DNA of 64,000 bases from Symsagittifera roscoffensis (Eukaryota > Xenacoelomorpha > Acoela > Convolutidae). A model generated the notes under the pieces. The model saw only the letters and a list, made by a program, of their open reading frames with translations, was not told where the DNA came from and made no database searches. The first letter of the stretch is position 1. Each line of letters opens with the position of its first letter. Shown here piece after piece: positions 56,468-64,000 of the stretch. The stretch is from positions 39,777,464 to 39,841,463 of the forward strand of contig NC_087064.1 in assembly GCF_963678635.1 (NCBI RefSeq). The letters are read 5' to 3'. The position numbers were made by a program, and so were the translations under genes.

Positions 56468-57762
56468 AACTTGAGAACTTCGTCACTTTACAACAAAAAT
56501 TTCGAAACACTAACACATTAACATTTCATCAATTATCACAATCCAATTCCTCCTCCGAATCCTCCAACCCAGCTTCCAGAGTAAAAGAAACCCGAGCCCA
56601 CCAAAAATTTAAGCGCAAGCACCCCAATACCCAAATACTTCACTACCGCCGACCACAACTCGACTGTTTTTCTTTCACCCGCAGTTCACTAATACCAAAG
56701 AATTTCTCAAATATAAATTACCCTTTTTTCCACAATACACCTGCTATCACACTGATGACTACCAACTGAAATTTGTAGACAATTTTACCCTGCTTCCCAC
56801 TTATCATGGATATCTCACTATCACTTCACAAACCAACTATCACTACCTTTGTACATTAACCCAGCCGAAATTGAAATCTGTCAACCCTGACTTCACTAAT
56901 TAACTACAGCACTTAATGAAAAACAATTCACAACCATAGGACTAGAACAAACATTAAACTGATTTGTTGCACAAACAGCTAACAGATTTTCAATAAAGCA
57001 CTACGACCACGCTATTGCACGATATAGGGAAGACACAGTCATAGAAGAAGATGAAAACACTAGCCCCCCATTAACCGAGAAATTTTTTTAAAAATCAGAA
57101 TATGTGTTTTTAATTAACAGCATGAATAAAAAACAGGATAATAGTATTTCCAACGCACTCCGAGACACCAAAGCTTATGATTCTTATTTTAATAACTTTA
57201 ATCACTTTTCACTTACTTCTCATTTTCTCAGAGCAAACGAACGTGACTTGCACTGCACTGCTCACACGAAATAATGTTACGCACTAAACTAGCCACACAT
57301 ACACCTATTTTAAATTTATTCAACACTACTACATAACTTACACACCATCACAAAACCCATAGCACAGATTCACATTCATGATTCCAAAAACACATCACCA
57401 TACTTTCTAATCTTCACTTATTGTATAAATAATACTAACATGCACGGCCCCCTCCGTAACTATGATCCCATTAGACAAAAGTATATATTCTACCCACTAA
57501 CCAAGATCTTTGATGTTGAAGAATCTCGCCCACTAATCATCCCCCACGATATTATACAGCCCATCGAAGTCCTTATTCTAGAATTCTTTCACAATACAAA
57601 GCATAATCAGAAACTAAATAACCTAATCCAAAATACATCGCATGAATTCTCACTCGAGCTTCTATGGCCTCTTCTTCAAAATAAATATGTCATCCGCATG
57701 CTTGCCAAACTTCGCACATCATCAGACACTATTCGCGCTAATTTCGCCGACGACCACTCTTT
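56467..57762 (+). pseudogene. ORF4, third copy, interrupted
   Basis: Starts ELENFVTLQQKF (compare ELDNFITLQQQ at 44940). Stops and shifts follow, and the best-kept piece is 57440-57766 (HGPLRNYDPIRQKYIFYPLT, PHDIIQPIEVLILEFFHNT). Unknown function. Ends at a donor GTAAGTAT at 57763. Confidence 0.5.
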
Positions 57763-57841
57763 GTAAGTATAATTAAATAATTTAACATAAAAAATCAAAG
57801 AAATACTAACCATTCTTTGTACATGTCTCACTTTTTTTTAG
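57763..57841 (+). other. Small intron at the end of ORF4, third copy
   Basis: 79 bp: GTAAGTATAATT donor, TACTAAC near 57806, acceptor CACTTTTTTTTAG ending at 57841. Positionally equivalent to 46330-46414. Confidence 0.6.
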
Positions 57842-59315
57842 AATTCACCATTCATTCATCTAAAACAAATAATAGCAAACAAAAATTGTAATTTTTTTCC
57901 TTAAATTTTTCAAATTCATTTTAACAATCGTAGCATGGGTGATTGGTGTAGTTAATTTTTTCTTTCAAAAGCAGTATATTCATAAATTTAAATTTCATGG
58001 CAGTAAATTATTATTTCTAATGTAGTAAATTCACAAAAATTTGATTTTGAATTGAAAAGAAAACTAAACTTTTAAAAGACGCTTTTTTAATAAATTTGAA
58101 TTCTTCAATCGCCCATAAATCAAACACTCTTTCCACAATCGCACAGCTGACCCACGAAGATTTGTTCAAATAAAGAATTTCAAGTTTTAACTTTCACTGA
58201 TAACAAATCTAACTTGTTTTCATACGTTTCAAACTTACCATTAACCCGGTTGTGAGGAATTATAAAAGTTAGCTAGAATAACCAACGCAGCTTACTAACG
58301 CCATAATACCACAAACTAATAGCATGACTAAGAACGAAAGTCCCACAGTACCCTAACCAGATTAAGTCCAGATTGAAACTGGATAAAAAAATTCTTTTGA
58401 AAGCCGCTTTCAAGTTTTTTTTATAAAAACCAAAAAACACAAAAAAATCAAAAAACAAACCCAATAAAAATCATTCTACATTTGACAAAAGGGCACAACT
58501 AAAACAAATAAGAAAAAAAGCACGAAATGAAAATGTTACAAAAAGTTGAACATATAAAGAGACTCTACACGGGAAACCATAGAAGTATATTCCACTTCTG
58601 GCCTCACCCACCAGAACGACGTCGCTCGGAGCACATGCCCACACCATGCACTACGACTCCGATGCTCTATTTTTGATAAAAGTGGCTCCAGGGTGAGCAA
58701 CTCTTCAAAATAACTGAACGAAAATATAAACGCTTTTGCGATAATAGCTAATAATAAATCATAACTAAAAAAGAAACTTAACGAACAAGATGTAAAAACT
58801 ATAAATGCAGTATGTAAAGACTTCTTAGAGCTCAAGGAACAAGAAGCAAAGGAGATGACAACTCGACTACATTCCAGCTCTGGAATGGCAAATCTGTTTG
58901 GTTTGTTGCCGAATTCACTAAACTCAAAGGATTTAAAGTATGGACTCAAGGTCGGCGCAAACGAAAATCATTGAACCAGACCAATGGCCATCTCGATTTT
59001 GATCTCACATACCGGTCCTAGTCACTTGGCACTTCACACGGAAAAGTTAAACTTCACCCTGCACGTAGTCTCGCTCTAAACTCAATGAAATCGATACATC
59101 ATTGCATCGATCAGAAGGCTTGACACAGTCACCCAAGACTACTCACGATCAACGAGACCCATCATGAAACACGAACAAAATAATCGTCTTCTATCTACAC
59201 GAACAAAAATTTCTCTCCTCTCTTCAAGAAGCCACTGCTCAATTCTTGCAAAAAAACTACATCACCTGTCCTTCACTACAATAAACAACGAAAAACTCTC
59301 TAAAATCCGGATGGG

Positions 59316-59698
59316 TGGAACCAGTTCTAAACTAGTGATTATAATTGGATATAATTACAATTTTATCCTTGATAAATTTATCACTATAAAATATTACTAA
59401 CTAGCCAATCATATTCCATCTCTAACATTGACACTTATTTATAAGTGCTGAAACTACTTGTAGTTTCAGCACCAGAACAATTTGAATAAACGTAGACTAC
59501 AGTTGTTTTCCTTCTGGATAAACTCTAAGAACTAACTCGCGAAAACCAGTATACACTAGAACTTTTGAGACTAGGAGATATAAGAGTAAGATTAAGATTG
59601 GTAAAAGACTAAGAAGTTGCACGAATCTTTCCGGCCGAAAAAAAAGATAGCGTGACGAACAGACGGTGCACCTTATCTTAAATTACTCTATGAGTACA
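59316..59698 (+). mobile_element. 3' LTR of the third copy
   Basis: Begins TGGAACCAGTTC right after CCGGATGGG and ends near ATGAGTACA. About 383 bp, slightly shorter than the plus-element LTR. Palindrome GTGCTGAAACTAC-TT-GTAGTTTCAGCAC at 59445-59472. The exact right end is uncertain by a few bases. Confidence 0.75.
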
Positions 59699-61677
59699 GG
59701 CAAAATGTCATATTTCACTAGAACACTGCGCTACATGTACAACAGCCGGCTATCTTCATATCAAAAATGTCAAATCTGCTGAAATTGTGTTCCAAAAAAT
59801 TCAAAACTAATTCATTCCGTCAATTTCCACGCAGTCGACTATACTTTCGTGGCAATATTTTGCCATGTAGAGTTATTTTCGACCAAAATTTGGCATTTCC
59901 ACGTTTTATTTGACCGAAAAGATCCTTGCTGACTGTTGTTGCGACCAGAGCTTTCGCGACCAAAAATTTTCATGTCCAGACATCGTGACCACATTTTCCA
60001 TTTCCAGATTTTAGCGGCCCGAAAGATCCGTCGCAGCTTTCACTTCCAAGGTGGAGAGGGTGCGACCGCGGCGTGGGACTCAAAAATGGTTTTGCACAAA
60101 ACTTCATTCAACTTTCAGTAAAATTCGAAAAAAAATTTACCTTGACCTTGAGCTAATGATCAAAGCTAATTTCAATTTAGGTTTTTTTTTGGTTTGAAAG
60201 GCAACTTTGTTCTTATGGTCTGAATTTATCAGTTGTCACTATCGCCGGTAAATTTTCAAAACCATAAAATTGTTTCAGGTAAATTGAATGAAAACAATAC
60301 TTAAGATAGCAGGTTGCAGTGCAAGTAGCACAAAATGTTCCAACCATAGTTTTAAAAAAAAACAAAGAAACTTTTTTTCAATCTATAGTGTCCTTTTTTC
60401 TGTGTGGTGTGATGATCTGAACGAAAAATGGAATTTAGGCAAATGCGACAATCATTGTAAAGTTTTTGAAGTTTTTGATTCACAGTTTGGAGCTTCACAA
60501 CTCCAAAATCAACTTAAGTCAAGAAGTTACGTTTTCACGCCTTAAGTTAAGTATAAATAAGCTATTTTAAGCCTGCACGCTCACCGTACACCAAAAATCA
60601 AAAATTTCAGACTGATTTTTCGCGACACTAATGTTTTGAAAATTTTTAAATGTCATTCGAATCACGACTGAAAGAAAGTTTTTATGATTCTGATGATTAT
60701 TTGTGGTTTCTGATTTTGTGTGGAAAACAAAAAGACAAAAACTAAAACACATCCGAAATACAAAGTTCTTCCAAATTTTTCAAATGGTCGGAACAAAAAG
60801 TTGTTCTAGTATATTGAAACACTCTCAGCAAGAAAAGCTCTCAACTGTAGTATGATTTTCCTCGTAATCTCCTCTGCTTCTAAAGTTAAAACGCCGTTCA
60901 AAAAGCTTACTGCAAAACCCTACTTTATCAAACCTTGTAAAGGCTTCAAACCAATCATTGTTATTGGAAGTTGGTTAAAAATATTGTTTGAATTCTGAGA
61001 GAATGATGTTCAAAAATGGTTCTTGAAGTTGGCTTTTTGAAGGTACGAACATAGTTTTGCCATTAATTTTATCCCACTTGTGAACTTTCAGCCAAGTTCT
61101 CTGAAGTTTTTGTACCGGCCGCAGTCGAAGAGTCGAGAGAAACTATATGGTGTAGAGTCGGTTTTTTAATTCTTTCCAGTCAATTTTGATTAGCTCACGA
61201 AAAAAAACCTTGCGAGAGCCACGTGCTGTATCACATTAAAGCCGTAATTGTGTTTTAATTTGAATTCAGAAAAAATGCTTTTAGAGAATTGATAAAAGCC
61301 GAACTTTTTTGTTTTTCAGACTTTATTCTATTAAAACTAGGCAGGTATAGGAAGCTGACCTCCAAACTTACTTCTACTTGTTGTTCGCTATAATAATTTT
61401 AAAATTGACAGGAAACTATTTGGGGAAAAATGAGCATCAAATTTTGTTATCAAGTTAACGTCTTTCTAAATGTTTCCTATAATTTTTTCAGTCAGTTTTG
61501 TCATAGCACTGGGCTACGTCCACAGCAGCCGGCTATCCATGTTTAAATTTTATAGAAAACAAGCATTCCCTAAGTTATTAACTTGAAAAATTGATCAGCT
61601 GGAAATGCGACCTATGGCTCTATTTAATGCCACTTTGTTTGTTTAGTACTTTTTTTTCGCTTTGCAACATAAATAAG
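59699..61677. other. Mostly unassigned; GC-rich GCGACC-type stretch at 59939-60100
   Basis: Contains words (TTGCGACCAGAGC, TTTCGCGACC, TGTCCAGAC) like the minisatellite at 190-2065. Two related segments of about 40 bp, ending CAGCCGGCTAT, lie at 59718-59753 and 61503-61540. No convincing gene. Confidence 0.5.
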
Positions 61678-61822
61678 ATGGTGGTACTGCATTCTGCGAT
61701 GCTGATGTCTGTTCTCCTCGTGTTGTGCATCACACCCTCTGCATTAGCGACCTGTCCTCCTCCGCTGATGCTACAGGGGGGCTGCTTGAAGAGATCCTGG
61801 CATGAACCTACTGGATTTGCAG
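61678..61822 (+). CDS. First exon of a secreted protein (gene fragment)
   Basis: ATG at 61678; residues 1-24 (MVVLHSAMLMSVLLVLCITP then SALA) form a clear signal peptide with an A-x-A cleavage site. A short mature segment follows, with two Cys (TCPPPLMLQGGCLKRSWHEP), ending TGFAG at a donor-like CAG/GTCAGT (61823). No further exon was found: downstream is a transposon insertion, then retroelement sequence. The last 22 bp of the exon and the donor also occur at 53381, so this piece is part of a duplicated chimera. Mature protein family not recognised. Confidence 0.5.
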
Positions 61823-62109
61823 GTCAGTTATAACAAATTCCAGCTGCACTTACCCATTCAGTACCCGGGTCGAGATCCCGCTCAAAAACCGCTCAAGATT
61901 TGAGCGGTTTGAGCGGTTTTCCAGCAAGATTTGAGCGGTTTGAGCGGTTTGGGCGGTTTGGGCGTTTTTTTTTGGAAAAACCGCTCAAACCGCTCAAATC
62001 TTGCTTAAAAAACCGCTCAAAAACCGCTCATTTCTTGCGGTGATTTTTGAACGGTTTTTCAAGCAAGATTTGAGCGGTTTTTGAGTGGTTTTTGAGCGGT
62101 TTTTATACC

Positions 62110-62255
62110 CCACCCCCCACCAACGTATATACCCCCCAACCTGCCCCCCCCCCCCAAATGTATACCCCCCCAACGTACCTACCCCCATCCCCCCAACGTA
62201 CCCCCCCCCCCCCAACGTATCCATACCCCCCTCCCCAACGTATCCATCCCCCACG
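62110..62255 (+). repeat. C-rich repeat of CCCCAACGTA words
   Basis: Irregular repeats of ACGTAT/ACGTAC separated by C-runs inside the 879 bp transposon. The Pro-rich frames over it are by-products. Confidence 0.8.
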
Positions 62256-62305
62256 ACTGTTTGCTTTGAAAGACAGTGAGTTAGGCTGGCTATAGAGTCT
62301 GCTGA

Positions 62306-62316
62306 GGTGTGTGTGT

Positions 62317-62350
<34 letters not shown>
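62306..62350 (+). repeat. GT dinucleotide microsatellite
   Basis: About 22 GT units with one break (GTGGTG) inside the 879 bp transposon. Confidence 0.9.
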
Positions 62351-62351
<1 letters not shown>

Positions 62352-62457
62352 TTGTGGCGCGCTTATTGTAGAGACTGACAATAAAAATCCTAACAGTATA
62401 TTTGTTGTGACAGTATATTCAGTAGAACAAATACAGCGAATATTAAGGTTGCAGCAA

Positions 62458-62530
62458 GTCCGCATAGACTAACGGATATGGCGTCTGACTGCGAGTCAGA
62501 AGATTGCGGGTTCGAATCCCTCTGAGGTCG
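62458..62530 (+). tRNA. tRNA-Arg-like sequence, probably a tRNA pseudogene
   Basis: 73 nt. The anticodon arm TCTGA-CTGCGAG-TCAGA pairs perfectly and gives anticodon GCG (Arg, CGC codon); the B box GGTTCGAATCC is perfect. TTTTT follows within a few bases, as for Pol III termination. Weak points: the acceptor stem (GTCCGCA with TGAGGTC) has two mismatches, the D stem one and the T stem one, and the A box departs at one base. GCG is also unusual for eukaryotic tRNA-Arg, which normally reads CGC with A34. It lies inside a transposon, so a dispersed tRNA-derived sequence is likeliest. Confidence 0.6.
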
Positions 62531-62744
62531 ACTTTTTATTATTAAATCTGCGCGGTTTTTTTAGATAAACCGCTCAAAACCGTTCAAATCTTGCGCGGTT
62601 TTTGAGCGGTTTTTTTAGATAAACCGTTCAAAAACCGCTCAAACCGCTCATTTTGAAGCAAGATTTTGAGCGTAATTGTCTAAAAAAACCGCTCAAACCG
62701 CTCAAATCTTGCTTCAAATTAGGTGAAAAATCTCGACTCGGGTA

Positions 62745-63013
62745 GCAGTTAACATGCAACAAATAAAAAAAAGCATAAAATTACACAAGTTTATCCAAAA
62801 ATGCAGAGACCTTGCCTGAAAATTGCTCTAAAATAGCATAAAATCAAACCAGTTTCTGTTTGTCAGCTCATAACCCGCACCTAGAAAATGATCTAACTGA
62901 GATCTGAAATTACTTTTTTCAGATCTCAATTTCAGATCTGAAAAGGTTTGTAATACGTTTTCGTAACGACTGGGTTAATTTAGATCTGAAATGCTGTTTT
63001 TCATGGTTTTTTC
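62745..63013 (+). repeat. Chimeric leader, second copy
   Basis: Continues the match to 53444-53716 on the far side of the 879 bp transposon. It includes the GAGATCTGAAA palindrome near 62897-62926 and the same join to integrase-derived DNA at AGATCTACTCAGC. Confidence 0.8.
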
Positions 63014-64000
63014 AGATCTACTCAGCTTATAACACACAGATAACAACAATTCTAAGACTATCACCTTATGAAATAGCTTTCAAACAAAAACCACGGAAAC
63101 CAATAATGTTCACAGCAAATTCCTCAAAAAATGCACAAGGTCATTGCTAACCTACTAAAGAATCAATTTGTTATAATTTACAGTTACATACGCACGATGA
63201 AGAACATTTTCATCACTCGCAAATCCTTCAATTAGCCTCCGGAACACTTATGGAATGGATTTTAAATAAAGACTATAAACAAAACGAAATTTATCAATAA
63301 AAGCCAAAAACCTATTACAACGACAAATTATTCAATCACAGATTAGTGCACGATACACACCAGCTACGAACTTAAAAATTAGAGTGTAGGCCCTAATACC
63401 AAACTTTGTAACACAAAAGAGAATATCTAGAAAATTATAACCAATCTGAAAAGAACGATTTCAGATTTTTGAAAAAGCCACAGATGTAACATACAAACTT
63501 ATTGATTCAAATAAAAAAGAAATCGTTCAACACCGAAATAATTTTTAAATATATTATTCAAAAGAACACGTTCTTCGCGAGGTAACACATTTATACTCCT
63601 TTACAGGACTAAACGTTGTCCACGACAACTGAGATGAAAGTCACTAACAAAATCAAGATATAAATTGTTCGACACAATTATTGGAATCGAAAAATATAAA
63701 CATTAAGAAAACCAAACAAAATCTCAAAAAATCAGCAATAAACAATTACCTCAAAAACAAACGAAAATTCGTAAAACTAGAGGAAAAAAATTTACCACAA
63801 GAAGAAAAATATCAACAACTACAATCATCACGGCTCCGAAGTCAACCAAGGAAAAATTATGAAACTGTCATCCCACAATCTAAAATATGAAGAAAGTTGA
63901 ATTTCAGAATTCCTTTTCAATCAATTAATCGTTTTACACAACTTAAACGTGGAAAAATCTTCTTTTCTTTATCATATTTCGTGTAAACACTCTTAAAAAA
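63014..64000 (+). mobile_element. Fourth family copy, same 5' truncation, runs off window
   Basis: Closely matches 53717-54700: integrase C-terminal remnant with stops (KPRKPIMFTANSSKNAQGH, then TAA), SH3-like remnant and the Lys-rich tail frame 63681-63890 ending RLRSQPRKNYETVIPQ. It shares the breakpoint and the upstream chimeric leader with the third copy, so the two derive from one chimeric ancestor by duplication. The 3' part lies beyond the window. Confidence 0.8.

Larger units (their letters stand above)
53717..59698 (+). mobile_element. Third family copy, 5'-truncated, env-less
   Basis: Homology to the plus element starts mid-integrase (equivalent of about 39075) and runs through the membrane/Pro-rich ORF and ORF4, with its intron and 3' non-coding region, to a 3' LTR. 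The env-like region (about 41500-44900 of the plus copy) is absent. Frames are heavily interrupted. No 5' LTR, gag or RT. Confidence 0.8.
61864..62742. mobile_element. TA-flanked transposon, 879 bp, GAGCGGTTT-rich
   Basis: Terminal inverted repeats CCCGGGTCGAGAT (61864-61876) and ATCTCGACTCGGG (62730-62742) match at 12 of 13 positions. TA is duplicated at 61862-61863 and 62743-62744. The paralogous site at 53442-53443 reads CATTCAGTAGCAGTTAAC with no insert, an empty-site control. The interior is foldback arrays of GAGCGGTTT/AAACCGCTC and AAATCTTGC, a C-rich (CCCCAACGTA-like) stretch, a GT repeat and a tRNA-like sequence. No transposase, so non-autonomous. Confidence 0.85.

Noticed and set aside
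62085-62465. Proline-, glycine- and Thr-His-rich frames on both strands
   Set aside because: Produced by the C-rich repeat and the GT microsatellite inside the 879 bp transposon.

Overview
The window looks like repeat-rich intergenic DNA from a nematode, probably Caenorhabditis or a close relative. This is an inference from AT-rich sequence, short introns, pyrimidine-rich acceptors and Ty3/gypsy elements. No intact housekeeping gene was found. Almost everything recognisable is mobile or repeat DNA, much of it broken. Many open frames are only fragments or by-products of repeats.

Layout. (1) 190-2065: GC-rich minisatellite of about 30 bp, followed by a diverged solo LTR (2342-2655) and a small TA-flanked MITE (3408-3599). 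(2) 3936-12362: an 8.4 kb inverted-repeat element. Its arms are about 1.9 kb and carry zinc-finger and unknown-ORF remnants. Its centre carries a PC4-like ssDNA-binding protein frame, two unknown genes and a 31-36 bp minisatellite. (3) 13978-27876: a minus-strand Ty3/gypsy-type element, truncated at its 3' end, with a 4.05 kb tandem duplication of its pol region. (4) 29677-48311: a plus-strand relative, 18,635 bp long, with 410 bp LTRs (8 differences seen by eye) and a 4 bp target duplication CTAT. (5) 48699-53007: three tandem 1.7 kb units, the first two ending in a truncated LTR. (6) 53381-59698: a 5'-truncated third family member with a 3' LTR and no envelope-like region. (7) 61678-64000: a signal-peptide exon, a TA-flanked 879 bp transposon with a tRNA-like sequence, and the start of a fourth family copy running off the window.

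How the large retroelement is organised (plus copy): LTR, primer-binding site, a conserved 68-codon leader ORF, repeated RNA-hairpin candidates, a basic 153-codon ORF overlapping gag by 20 nt, a long gag with CCHC knuckle and Asn/Arg/Ser-rich tail, protease, reverse transcriptase, RNase H and integrase. Then come about 6 kb of extra sequence: a two-helix membrane/proline-rich ORF, an envelope-glycoprotein-like region, and a downstream ORF (called ORF4 here) whose end carries a conserved small intron with TACTAAC. The plus copy has stops and frameshifts in gag and pol and is probably not autonomous now.

The best candidates for undescribed biology are the 8.4 kb inverted-repeat element, the giant retroelement's accessory ORFs (68-codon leader ORF, 153-codon ORF, ORF4), and the LTR palindrome, which keeps perfect pairing through compensatory change. 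All homology calls were made by eye.
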